A stretch of DNA of 32,024 nucleotides from an uncultured Lachnospiraceae bacterium. GTDB taxonomy: Bacteria > Bacillota > Clostridia > Lachnospirales > Lachnospiraceae. This document shows positions 14,922 through 23,737 of this stretch, in pieces. Each line of letters opens with the position of its first letter. Within the stretch, counting starts at the first letter, position 1. The position numbers were made by a program, and so were the translations under genes. The notes under the pieces are model-generated. The model was not told where the DNA came from, did no database searches, and saw only the letters and a list, made by a program, of their open reading frames with translations. The stretch spans positions 1-32,024 of the forward strand of contig CACZLA010000026.1 in assembly GCA_902781895.1 (NCBI GenBank). Reading direction: 5' to 3'.

Positions 14922-17838
14922 TTAATTTCTCTTCTCCACCAACTGTACATATAGCATCACTTTCCGAAAGAATTCTGACATACGGAGCAAGGGCTCTTAT
15001 ATCCTCCGGAGTTGTGGAAAGTATCTGATCTCTGTTCTTCTGTCTGTCTTCATCAGTAACTCCGGTCATATACACACTAAATGAGAATGAACCGAGCATT
15101 GACGGAGAAAGTGGCATATCCACACCGGAAATGGTTCCAATGATATATTTCGTCATATCTCTCTCTGTGCAGTCAAACTCCTCAACATATTTAACCGCAT
15201 TTCTGTAGACATCATAGGTTTTCTTCAGATTCGGATCTCTGTATGAGGTAAAGTAACAAATGCCAAATCGATTGAAGTCACACATAGCTCCATATGCACC
15301 ACCGAGAACTCTTACATTTGTCCAGAGATAATCATAAGACATGATAATCTTCAGAACATTCAGACATCCTGTATATTCAAGTCCTGTCTTTCCAAAGTCA
15401 CCGGCCAAAGCAACATATTGAACCTTGGAACCGGTCTTGAAGCCCTCATTCTTTATTTCCATAGGAGGCTCCATACACTTATCTGTAACAGCTTCATCAC
15501 TGAGACTGCTGACAAGTTCCTTCAAAGGTTCTGCTATCTGATCATCGCCCTTATCAGAAGTATAGGAAAGTATAAGTCCGCTCTTTCTGAACATCTTCTT
15601 ATACAGTCTGGAAAGATCCGCAGCGAGTTCCTCATACACCTCATCAAAATGGGTATCAAGATAGTTAATATATCTGTAGAAATCTACGCCGTCTACACTG
15701 TCCATAATCCTGCCCACAGGGTCGATATAGGAACCGGCTCTCATCCTTGCAGTCAGGTGACCTCCCTCAACCAGAGATACCTTTCCGGAGGACTTAATCT
15801 CCGAAATAACCTCCTTGATACGTTTCCTGTCGGTTATATGTGAAGTAGTCAGTATTTCCTTTACAAGCTTAACACCGTCTTCTATATGTCCGTCAAATGT
15901 TTTCATCAGACATTTTGCATATATATAGAACTTATTATACAGAAGATTCATACAGCCCAGACTGAACACAACCCCGCCGGTTTTCAGATCGATCTGTTTT
16001 GTAAGCTCTCCATAAGTATGCTCATCCGTATCAACATATTTCAGAAGCTCCATAATAAGCTCCAGCTTACCAAGCTCTTCAAATTCAAAATCATTCAGAC
16101 AGAAATTAAAATCAAGATAAGCAATACCATTTGTAAAGATATCATGAGCAACAACCTTGGTATCGGCTATAACCGCCTCACGATTCACTGTCTTTTTAAC
16201 ATATGGATCTATATCATCAATACTGAGCAGTGGAATGGACTCAAGCTCTTCCTGAGTAGAAGGCTCCGACTGATAAGCCTTAAGATGCTCAGTCTCTTCA
16301 ACTATTCTTTCTATTTCCTCATCGGAAAGACTTTCTTTATAAGCCTTCAGCTTCTCGGCAAGCTCAGCATCCTTTTTATCATTAAGACCAACAACCGGCT
16401 CAACTGCGATAAAGGATTTATGATTATTATCAAGAAGATAAGTTTTTATCAGTTCTTCAAAATATCCATTGTTGATTCCGGCTCTCAGATGATCAAATGC
16501 ACTCTGCATTTCAAATGTATTCTGAGCCAGACTGTCATCATACAGCCATCCCTCAAAATCATTCAATCCATAGGTAAGTCCCTTAGGGAATCTTCCGAAT
16601 GCAGCCTCCTTATGTTTAAACTCAAATCTGTTAAGTGCAGCTTCAATAGCTTCCTTATCAAGGCCTCCGTCTATATATGAACGAAGCTCCTGTTCTATCA
16701 TATCCCTGAACTTATCCAGGTCCTCTGTTTTAGCATCTCTTGCAGCGATAGTAAACAGAGGCTGAAGCATAGTATTATCATACTGTGACTCAACATCCGA
16801 ACATATTCCGGAATCTACGATCTTCTTTTTCAGTGGAGCCCCGGGAGCATCAACAAGTATATACTGAAGAATATTCATGGCAAGAGCAGTATTCTTATCA
16901 GTACTTCTTCCGGTCACCACGTTATAGCTGAGGATACTGCTCTTCTCCAGGTCATCACCCTCAGCCGCAGAATAAGGAGCAACAAAGCTGACAGGCTCAC
17001 TAAAACCATCCTGAAGCTTTATCTCAGAAGGTACATATAGATAGTCATAGTCCTTCAGATACTCAGAATCAAGATATGTCAGCTGCTCAACTATATCAAC
17101 ATCACCGTAAAGAAATATATAACTGTTTGAAGGATGGTAATAGTTCTTATGATAGTCGAGATATTCTTCTCTGGTGAGTTCCGGGATTATATCAGGATCA
17201 CCTCCTGAATCAACTCCGTAAACACTGTCCGGGAACATCTTGGTATTAACCAGATTTGCCAGTACAGAGTCAGGCGAGGAATAAACACCACGCATTTCAT
17301 TATAAACAACACCATTTATGGTAAGGTCACTGTCCTTATCAGCCATCTCATAATGCCAGCCCTCCTGCTTGAATATCTCTTCTCTATCATAGATATTCGG
17401 ATTGAAGACTGCATCAAGATAAACATCCATAAGATTTCTCAGATCTTTATCATTACAGCTGGCAACAGGATAAACTGTCTTATCACTGAAAGTCATGGCA
17501 TTCAAAAATGTATTCAGCGAGCCCTTTGCAAGCTCAATGAAAGGATCCTTTGCAGGATACTTCTTCGAGCCGCAAAGTACAGTATGCTCAACAATATGCT
17601 GAATACCCTTTGAATTTGTAGGTGGTGTCCTGAAGCCTATGGCAAACACCTTGTTGTCGTCATTATTTACAACTACCGACAGCCGGGCTTTGGACTTCTT
17701 ATGACTAAGCACAAAACCAACTCCGTTCATCTCCGGAAGGTCATTTACCTTTACAAGGTCATAAGAGCCCAGGCCTTCGATTGCAGTCTTTATCTCTTCT
17801 ACTGTTCTGTTATTTCTGTCTTTAAAATTCTTCAACAC
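14878..17838 (-). CDS. M16C zinc metallopeptidase (presequence-protease / Cym1-like)
   Basis: 986 residues, the length of the single-chain M16C family, which folds as a clam-shell and degrades peptides. The inverted zinc motif is HIVEH (about 81-85) in NSKGIQHIVEHTVLCGSKKYP; the distal Glu ligand is probably in VYNEMRGVYSSPDSVL. The C-terminal half keeps the usual M16C_associated region (FEELGKLELIMELLKYVDTD and MRAGSYIDPVGRIMDSVDG). There is no signal peptide, so it acts in the cytoplasm. The start is a GTG at 17838 (or the TTG after it) with AAGGAG upstream. It heads the era-recO-lipoprotein-glyS run. Confidence 0.95.
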   Translation of the reverse strand: MLKNFKDRNNRTVEEIKTAIEGLGSYDLVKVNDLPEMNGVGFVLSHKKSKARLSVVVNNDDNKVFAIGFRTPPTNSKGIQHIVEHTVLCGSKKYPAKDPFIELAKGSLNTFLNAMTFSDKTVYPVASCNDKDLRNLMDVYLDAVFNPNIYDREEIFKQEGWHYEMADKDSDLTINGVVYNEMRGVYSSPDSVLANLVNTKMFPDSVYGVDSGGDPDIIPELTREEYLDYHKNYYHPSNSYIFLYGDVDIVEQLTYLDSEYLKDYDYLYVPSEIKLQDGFSEPVSFVAPYSAAEGDDLEKSSILSYNVVTGRSTDKNTALAMNILQYILVDAPGAPLKKKIVDSGICSDVESQYDNTMLQPLFTIAARDAKTEDLDKFRDMIEQELRSYIDGGLDKEAIEAALNRFEFKHKEAAFGRFPKGLTYGLNDFEGWLYDDSLAQNTFEMQSAFDHLRAGINNGYFEELIKTYLLDNNHKSFIAVEPVVGLNDKKDAELAEKLKAYKESLSDEEIERIVEETEHLKAYQSEPSTQEELESIPLLSIDDIDPYVKKTVNREAVIADTKVVAHDIFTNGIAYLDFNFCLNDFEFEELGKLELIMELLKYVDTDEHTYGELTKQIDLKTGGVVFSLGCMNLLYNKFYIYAKCLMKTFDGHIEDGVKLVKEILTTSHITDRKRIKEVISEIKSSGKVSLVEGGHLTARMRAGSYIDPVGRIMDSVDGVDFYRYINYLDTHFDEVYEELAADLSRLYKKMFRKSGLILSYTSDKGDDQIAEPLKELVSSLSDEAVTDKCMEPPMEIKNEGFKTGSKVQYVALAGDFGKTGLEYTGCLNVLKIIMSYDYLWTNVRVLGGAYGAMCDFNRFGICYFTSYRDPNLKKTYDVYRNAVKYVEEFDCTERDMTKYIIGTISGVDMPLSPSMLGSFSFSVYMTGVTDEDRQKNRDQILSTTPEDIRALAPYVRILSESDAICTVGGEEKLNESRDIFKTIENIY

Positions 17839-17859
17839 ACAGCTCCTTATTTATACATT

Positions 17860-18204
17860 TTAGTTCTGTTCTTTCACTCTTCTCCTTGTCTTTGTTGAGA
17901 TTGCAAGAAGTAATACTGCCATTATACCAATAAGAATATAAGGTGTATAGTATAAAAAAACTCCTGTTGGTGATGGTGATTCGAGAGTGTTGGTAACTGC
18001 AATCTCGGCATTTCCGGTAATATTAGTTTTTGAAGCTCCTGTTACAATATCTTCATAAGTTGTTGAATTTTTGGTTAATTCTTTTTCATTTGCAAGAGTT
18101 GCGCCTGTATTTATACCGGAAGAAATTGCAGTTGCTTTATAAACATCTCCAGTAGGGTTCTCAGTTACACATTTTTCACGTGCACCAAGAACCGCCCACT
18201 CTGT
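17860..18204 (-). pseudogene. 3' remnant of an FctA-type pilin or sortase-anchored protein gene
   Basis: A minus-strand frame is open from a stop at 18205-18207 to a TAA at 17860-17862 but has no start codon with an SD. It reads ...TEWAVLGARE, ENPTGDVYKATAISSG, then NAEIAVTNTLESPSPTGVFL, a hydrophobic helix (YYTPYILIGIMAVLLLAI) and STKTRRRVKEQN. This is a pilin C-terminal strand with the Asn of VTNT, an SPTG-type sorting motif, a membrane helix and a basic tail. The N-terminal part, signal peptide and start are missing. It fills most of the 400-bp gap between the GH9 and M16C genes. It is probably a relic of a second pilus subunit truncated by rearrangement. Confidence 0.75.
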
Positions 18205-18240
18205 TCATCGGGTATTTTCCCGCATAATTATTTTATAATA

Positions 18241-21084
18241 TCATCTGCAGACCCCGTCTGCATCAATCCACCAGCCATCAATATATCTACTGGTTACCAT
18301 GTATCCATCTGTACCGAAATAATACCAGCAGCTGTTTATCTTAAGCCAGCTTCCTGATGGCCACCAGCCTGAAATATCCTCAACCCACCAGCCTGATGAG
18401 TTATTCTTCCATGATAAAAGATATCTGTCATCCCAGGAACCATCAGAGTTAAACCAATATCCATTATAGTATTCATTAGCTGCCATATAGCCGTCTGGTC
18501 TGAAATAGTACCAGACTCCGTCTATCTTCTGCCACTGATCCTTCGGATACCAACCATCTGTATCTTCAACCCACCATCCGGTTGAGTTGCACTTCCACAT
18601 AAGTGTTCCGCTATAGATCTGCCTTCCGTCAGCATCATACCATTTACCATTAATCCACTCATTGGAATACTTTGGTTTGTCGGCATTCTTGTTTCCGGAA
18701 TCCTTATTAGCGTTATTATTTGAACTATTATTGTTCGAATTATTATTTGAGTTATTATTATTTGAAGTGTTGTTATTCTCTTTATTGTTCTGATTGTTCT
18801 GATTGTTCTGATTGTTCTGATTGTTCTGATTGTTATCCTTGTTTTTATCCTTATTGTTGTCTTCTTTATTATCATCAGTGAGCATTGGAATCTCTTCCTG
18901 TGCTACAAGAACAGCCTTACAAACCGAACAATGCTTTCCTTCTGTAAGTCCTGTTGAAGTAGTTGTTGGTTCAACTCGTTCATCTGTTACTTCAACATGA
19001 CCGGTCGCCTGTATAACATCACCTTCTATTTTGTTATGGCACATAGAGCATTCCCTGTCAGCATGTTTTCCATTTTCGGTACATGTAGCAGCTTTAGCAG
19101 ACCCTGTTACCTCCTGATAATCATGATTTATCATATCGATTGGTTCTGTCTTGGTGCCACTGCATTTTGAACAGGTAAATGTTTTGATACCTTTTTCTTT
19201 ACATGTAGGAGCTTTTGTTTCAACTCCTTCTCCCCATTCATGTTCACATTCACTGAGCATCGGAATTTCTTCCTGTGCAACTAATACTGCGTTACAAACC
19301 GAGCAGTGTTTTCCTTCAGTAAGTCCTGTAGATGTTGTTGTAGGCTCAACCCTTACATCTATCACCTCTGTATGGCCATTGGCAGGAATAGTTGTCTGAG
19401 CTACAAGAACTGAATTACATGCCGAACAATGACTTCCTTCTGTAAGTCCGGTTTCAGTACATGTAGGAGCCTTTGCATCATCCTTAACAGGAGTATGGCC
19501 TTTAGCTTTAATATCCTCAGTTTTTGTTTCTCCGCACTTAGAGCATGTAAATGTTTTCACGCCCTTCTGGGTACAAGTAGGAGCCTTTGTCTCTACTCCA
19601 TCTCCCCAATCATGGTCACAATCATCCAACAGATCATTATAATCAAATCTCAGATCTATTTCGGCAATATCGTCAGTTGTCATTAAAGACTTAGGTACAT
19701 CTGCATCATCCTTATATGCCAGATAAAGTGCCGCAGCTGCACCAACAAGGCCGGCGTTATAATCAAGAGCAACCTCGTTACACTGATAATCACTCTGTGA
19801 ATCAGTATAGGTTCCATTTGAATCCTTAGGTCCACCTACAAGAGCACCAAGGAGCGTATGCTTGTCAGAGGAAATCTGGCCGGAATCTCCGGAAGCAGAT
19901 GCAGCTCTATGGTGCGGATACTGAGATGAATTCTCATTATATCCGACAACATAACATTGATTCTGATCATTATTTCCAAGCAGATAATCCATCTGCCCCT
20001 TTGACCAACTCTTGTAGCTGCTGTTTCCACTCGCTTTATCATACATAAGGCCAAGCATCATAGTGTCACAGTCATATCTTGCACTTCCCCACTGAAGAAG
20101 ACAGTTATAGCCTGTTTCGGTTGTTTTCATATTACCAGCACAGTTATTAAGAGCACCGGAATCTCCCGTTCCGTAATAATCCGCAAGTGCACTTACTCCA
20201 TCCCATGAGAACCAGCTCCATATATTGTAACCACCGAGACCACCATTTTTCACACTATTAAATTCATCTTTATATGTATGATCATTTGTAGCCTTGTAAA
20301 GAAGCGCAGCTGCAAGTGCATAATCATCGCCCCAGGACTGAGAATCATACAAATACGCATTTGTCGAATTATCCCAAAGACCATCTGTAGCAACGGCCTT
20401 ATCATGACTTTTTGCATATTCAAAAAGCTTTTCTGCATATTCAAGTGCTGTTGTATCACCGAAGTTGATATATTGGAGAGTAAGCGCCGAAACAGCCTCG
20501 CTAACCTCATCCGTTGCAGGATTGTTATCTTTTGAATAATAAACCGGTCTGCTTCCGGTTTGATTTTCGGGAGCTCCCCAATAATCATGATCAGATCCGT
20601 CACCGACCTGATAAATAAAGCACTTAACAGAACCATCAGCATTTAACACGGTACATTTCTCAAAATATTCACAGAAATGGTCAGTTATTATTTTTAAATG
20701 ATCAGCTGAATCTGTGTCTGCAAAGGCCTGTGGGAATTCCAGATATGATATTCCTAAAATAGTTGCTGAATATCCCTGTGTAATACCAAACTTTCCATGA
20801 TCTCCGGCGTCATGATATCCACCACTGACATCAATCGTCTCACCATCGATTACAACTGAATCAGAAGTATGACAATCATCTCTCCAGGAAAATGCAGACC
20901 TCTCACCTACGTCTGAACCACACATATTAGCATCGTAAAAATACAGTGATTCCTGTAGAAGCTTAGCATAATTGTATTCACCAACATCTGCAGCTTCAGT
21001 GTTTATCTTTGAAACACACATCATTGATACTGCCATAACCCCCGTCAAAGCAATACTTATACCTTTTTTTACCGACTTCAGCAA
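18241..21084 (-). CDS. Secreted GH9 endoglucanase with Cys-rich repeats and cell-wall-binding repeats
   Basis: A 947-residue extracellular cellulase. Signal peptide 1-31. The GH9 catalytic domain (about 34-485) has HDAGDH (91-96, with the nucleophile and water-positioning Asp pair), HHRAAS (391-396) and the acid Glu in CNEVALDYNAG (about 437). Residues 489-736 hold about six zinc-ribbon-like repeats (TCTxKGxxTFTCSKCGxTKTE and GLTEGKHCSVCxAVLVAQ). Residues about 737-810 are an Asn/Gln-rich linker. About 811-947 are Trp-rich cell-wall-binding repeats (GWWVEDTDGWYP, IDGVWYYFRPDGYM). No dockerin or CBM was seen. Anchoring would be through the wall repeats. The start is a TTG at 21084 with GGAGG 7 bases upstream. 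Confidence 0.93.
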   Translation of the reverse strand: MLKSVKKGISIALTGVMAVSMMCVSKINTEAADVGEYNYAKLLQESLYFYDANMCGSDVGERSAFSWRDDCHTSDSVVIDGETIDVSGGYHDAGDHGKFGITQGYSATILGISYLEFPQAFADTDSADHLKIITDHFCEYFEKCTVLNADGSVKCFIYQVGDGSDHDYWGAPENQTGSRPVYYSKDNNPATDEVSEAVSALTLQYINFGDTTALEYAEKLFEYAKSHDKAVATDGLWDNSTNAYLYDSQSWGDDYALAAALLYKATNDHTYKDEFNSVKNGGLGGYNIWSWFSWDGVSALADYYGTGDSGALNNCAGNMKTTETGYNCLLQWGSARYDCDTMMLGLMYDKASGNSSYKSWSKGQMDYLLGNNDQNQCYVVGYNENSSQYPHHRAASASGDSGQISSDKHTLLGALVGGPKDSNGTYTDSQSDYQCNEVALDYNAGLVGAAAALYLAYKDDADVPKSLMTTDDIAEIDLRFDYNDLLDDCDHDWGDGVETKAPTCTQKGVKTFTCSKCGETKTEDIKAKGHTPVKDDAKAPTCTETGLTEGSHCSACNSVLVAQTTIPANGHTEVIDVRVEPTTTSTGLTEGKHCSVCNAVLVAQEEIPMLSECEHEWGEGVETKAPTCKEKGIKTFTCSKCSGTKTEPIDMINHDYQEVTGSAKAATCTENGKHADRECSMCHNKIEGDVIQATGHVEVTDERVEPTTTSTGLTEGKHCSVCKAVLVAQEEIPMLTDDNKEDNNKDKNKDNNQNNQNNQNNQNNQNNKENNNTSNNNNSNNNSNNNSSNNNANKDSGNKNADKPKYSNEWINGKWYDADGRQIYSGTLMWKCNSTGWWVEDTDGWYPKDQWQKIDGVWYYFRPDGYMAANEYYNGYWFNSDGSWDDRYLLSWKNNSSGWWVEDISGWWPSGSWLKINSCWYYFGTDGYMVTSRYIDGWWIDADGVCR
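18785..18829. repeat. Five tandem copies of a 9-bp coding repeat in the GH9 linker
   Basis: TTGTTCTGA is repeated five times in a row (minus strand encodes Gln-Asn-Asn units). It is prone to slippage, so linker length probably varies among strains. Being a multiple of 3, changes keep the frame. Confidence 0.9.
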
Positions 21085-21123
21085 AATGCACCTCCAAAGT
21101 ATTATTATTTGAGCTTAAGCGTT

Positions 21124-21210
21124 TCAACTATAGGCTTCAGCTGTAAATCCATCAGCAGACTCAACTGTTGCACCTACAATATCAAGCTCTCCTGTTAAAG
21201 CCTCTCTTTT
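21124..21210 (-). pseudogene. Possible 3' gene remnant between cytidine deaminase and GH9
   Basis: A 28-codon minus-strand stretch between two stops reads KREALTGELDIVGATVESADG then FTAEAYS and TGA. Its codon use and composition look coding, but there is no ATG with an SD. The family is not recognised. It may be the tail of a gene replaced by the GH9 gene. The rest of 21085-21231 is the GH9 leader with its GGAGG. Confidence 0.35.
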
Positions 21211-21231
21211 TCATAAAAACCATACTCATTT

Positions 21232-21654
21232 TCATTTAGTAATAAAGAATAAATTCGGAATTAATTCCGATAATTTATATTCTTTATAATCCTCCGGACT
21301 TTTCGCTACGAATATCCGGATATCTCCGGACTCAGGGAGGAACTCGGAAAGCACTTGTCTGCAGGCACCGCAGGGATATGCATAATCACTTATCTCCTCT
21401 ATAGGTCCACCTACTATAGCCATGGCATCTACATGTCTCTGGCCTTCGCTTACCGCTTTAAAAATCGCAGTCCTCTCAGCACAGTTGGTAAGTCCATAGG
21501 ATGCATTTTCAACATTACATCCGGTATATATATTTCCGGAGGGAACAATAAGCGCTGCTCCTACTAGATATTTCGAGTACGGAGCATATGCCATATCTCT
21601 GGCTTTTATTGCTTCTTCAATCAAAAGCTTGATTACTTTTTCATTTAATGACAT
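21232..21654 (-). CDS. cdd: Cytidine deaminase
   Basis: A zinc hydrolase that converts cytidine and deoxycytidine to uridine and deoxyuridine in pyrimidine salvage. The small tetrameric CDA type. Zinc ligands and catalytic Glu are in NCAERTAIFKAV (C-A-E) and PCGACRQVL (Cys pair). The N-terminal substrate region is YAPYSKYLVGAAL. I chose the ATG at 21654 (MSLNEKVIKLL, 140 residues, the family length). An in-frame ATG at 21666, one base past the upstream gene's stop, is equally possible and would add four residues. It is cotranscribed with the cell-wall-binding protein upstream. The C-terminus is a little longer than usual (LSELIPNLFFITK). Confidence 0.95.
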   Translation of the reverse strand: MSLNEKVIKLLIEEAIKARDMAYAPYSKYLVGAALIVPSGNIYTGCNVENASYGLTNCAERTAIFKAVSEGQRHVDAMAIVGGPIEEISDYAYPCGACRQVLSEFLPESGDIRIFVAKSPEDYKEYKLSELIPNLFFITK

Positions 21655-21667
21655 ATTATCACCCATC

Positions 21668-23581
21668 TTATTCCATATAACCGTTTGCATTGAACCAGTA
21701 GCAGCTTCCATCTATCCACAGCCACTGCGAACATGGATACCAGCCCGTGGAGTCCTGATACCACCATCCAATTTCGTTATAGCCCCAGCGGCCGCCCGAG
21801 TATGCTTCAACCCATGCACCGTCTGAACCAAGCCAGCAGCCGTCACGGTATTCACTATAATCCATATATCCATCAGAACAGAAATAGTACCATTTTCCGT
21901 CTATCTTCTGCCAGCTTGATACAGGATACCATCCGTTGGTATCCTCAACCCACCAGCCATAAGCATCCTGCTTCCACTGAAGAGTAGCCTTGTAGGTCTG
22001 TTTACCGTTTTCATCGTACCATTTTCCGTCAGCCCATTCATTACTGCGGCTCTGAGATGCTCCGTTTTTATCAGAGCCATTCCCCTGCTCTGAGTCCTCT
22101 GATTTTATTTTAAATGTCCTGCTTACAGTACCCTCGAAGCAGCCTATACCATTTATAAATATAACAGCCTCTCCGATATTTTTGTTATCTTCGTAGGAAA
22201 TAACAAAATCCACATCTTCCTTTAATCTGTATCCACCTACAGTTACCTTAACACTCTGAGTGACCTCTCTTCCGATATATACCTTATCCTCTACACCTGA
22301 GATTGTAAGGTCATTCCCCAGTTTTTTAAGATTCACCTTTTCAATGCTTACAGGCACATAAAGTATTAAAAGATTTTTGGACTGGTTATAATTTACCAGA
22401 TAATCCTTAGAAGAACTATTATTAAAAAGAAATGACAATGACGATATAAAGGTTCCCGCTTTGTATAAAGCATTCGGATTTAAATCTTCCAGACAGGCAG
22501 GCCATGTATATCCGGATTCCATGGAAAGTGCCACCCGAATCAGATATTCTTTTGAAGTATCCACATAATTCTCATCATTTTCGCCTATAACATATACTGC
22601 TTTTCCTTCCTGTCTGCTGACAAGACCGGTATACTCCTGAACGATAGTACATCCTTTTGTATCATTTACTATATTACTTTTAATCTGCTTTGTTATTTCA
22701 CCCTGAGTAAATATGGGATTCAGACATACGTTACCAAGCGATGCATTCACTGATACTATATCCACAACCTCATCATGGTTGATATATACACCAAAAGCAT
22801 ACTTCTTTGTATTATCGTAATTTGAAGTAGCAACTATGGTTAATGAATCTGCTGTTTCTTCCTTATGCACATAAAGTAAACCGCTGTCAGATATGGTTGA
22901 ACCCTTCTCTGCACCGATAAGGGTCCATTTCACTGACATATCAGGAGCATATCCCCTTACAGTTGCCGTGTATTTCTTTTGATTACCGGGGATTATCTTC
23001 TTAAAATCCTCATCTACTGTAACACTGACTATCTTTTTCTCGGTTGAAACTCCGGGAGCCTTAAAATAGATCCAGAGCTTAGTAGCTTTCTTATTTGTAT
23101 AAAGATATGTTAATTGAGGAATAGATGCTCCATTTATTCTTACTTTAAAATCATCTGACAGAACATCAGATATTTTCGTGGCTTTCTTAGTATTTTTAAC
23201 CTTATCAGGTAATTCAAAATCATCACTTATAATTATTGCTGCCGCAAAATAGTATTCTCTCTCAGAAGTTATCTGATCACTTCCATCTCCAATACCCACA
23301 AACTGACCATTGTCATCCAGATACATAAGAGTTGAATTCGCCTTATCCAGCTGAACACCATTCTGTTCATTAATATTCAGATTACTGAGATATGCGAGTC
23401 TGACCTCTTCCTCTGTCCAGGCAGGATGCATTTCAACACTACCGAGATCATAATTCACTGAAACACCGGACACTGTACCTCCACCGGCATAAGAATCCTT
23501 TGCAGAATACGGATAATTTCCCAAAAAAAATACAAATATCAAAGTAGCTATAATACTTCTTTTTAATAGCGTTCCTTTCAT
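21668..23581 (-). CDS. Secreted Ig-like protein with C-terminal cell-wall-binding repeats
   Basis: 637 residues. Signal peptide at about 1-31 (ATLIFVFFLGNYPYSAKDSYA). Two related modules begin VNYDLGSVEMHPAWTEEEV (about 43) and VNASLGNVCLNPIFTQGEI (about 280). Between them is a Big_2-type Ig domain (KKYTATVRGYAPDMSVKWTL, GSTISDSGLLYVH). Another Ig-like domain lies at about 425-500 (VYIGREVTQSVKVTVGGYRL). A hinge (NGSDKNGASQSRSNEW) leads to cell-wall-binding repeats (about 515-637) closely like those of the GH9 protein (GWWVEDTNGWYP, IDGKWYYFCSDGYM). No catalytic domain was found; it is probably a structural or adhesive wall protein. The SD is a GGGGG stretch. Confidence 0.88.
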   Translation of the reverse strand: MKGTLLKRSIIATLIFVFFLGNYPYSAKDSYAGGGTVSGVSVNYDLGSVEMHPAWTEEEVRLAYLSNLNINEQNGVQLDKANSTLMYLDDNGQFVGIGDGSDQITSEREYYFAAAIIISDDFELPDKVKNTKKATKISDVLSDDFKVRINGASIPQLTYLYTNKKATKLWIYFKAPGVSTEKKIVSVTVDEDFKKIIPGNQKKYTATVRGYAPDMSVKWTLIGAEKGSTISDSGLLYVHKEETADSLTIVATSNYDNTKKYAFGVYINHDEVVDIVSVNASLGNVCLNPIFTQGEITKQIKSNIVNDTKGCTIVQEYTGLVSRQEGKAVYVIGENDENYVDTSKEYLIRVALSMESGYTWPACLEDLNPNALYKAGTFISSLSFLFNNSSSKDYLVNYNQSKNLLILYVPVSIEKVNLKKLGNDLTISGVEDKVYIGREVTQSVKVTVGGYRLKEDVDFVISYEDNKNIGEAVIFINGIGCFEGTVSRTFKIKSEDSEQGNGSDKNGASQSRSNEWADGKWYDENGKQTYKATLQWKQDAYGWWVEDTNGWYPVSSWQKIDGKWYYFCSDGYMDYSEYRDGCWLGSDGAWVEAYSGGRWGYNEIGWWYQDSTGWYPCSQWLWIDGSCYWFNANGYME

Positions 23582-23621
23582 CAGATACCCCCTACTTTAA
23601 TTGCAAAATAACCAATTAGAA

Positions 23622-23650
23622 ATTATAACATTAAGACTATTAAAAAACAA
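23622..23650 (-). promoter_or_regulatory. Promoter of the Ig-like protein-cdd unit
   Basis: On the minus strand TTGTTT (23645-23650), 17 bases, then TATAAT (23622-23627), with TG one base before the -10. It is divergent from, and about 22 bases from, the RT promoter. Confidence 0.65.
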
Positions 23651-23671
23651 CAAAACTAAATGCTTTATGAA

Positions 23672-23700
23672 TTGAATCTTGTGTAAAAATTTGATATATT
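23672..23700 (+). promoter_or_regulatory. Promoter of the reverse transcriptase gene
   Basis: TTGAAT (23672-23677), 17-base spacer, TATATT (23695-23700) with an extended TGA before the -10. The start of transcription should be near 23707, about 30 bases ahead of the ATG. The gene therefore has its own promoter, opposite to all its neighbours. Confidence 0.7.
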
Positions 23701-23737
23701 TTCCTTTGTTAAGTAAATGTACTTTGGAGGTACAAAA

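Noticed and set aside
18522-18875. Ile/Thr-rich frame over the GH9 linker
   Set aside because: It is a frame-shifted reading of the Asn/Gln linker repeats (ACA/ATA runs) and not a gene.
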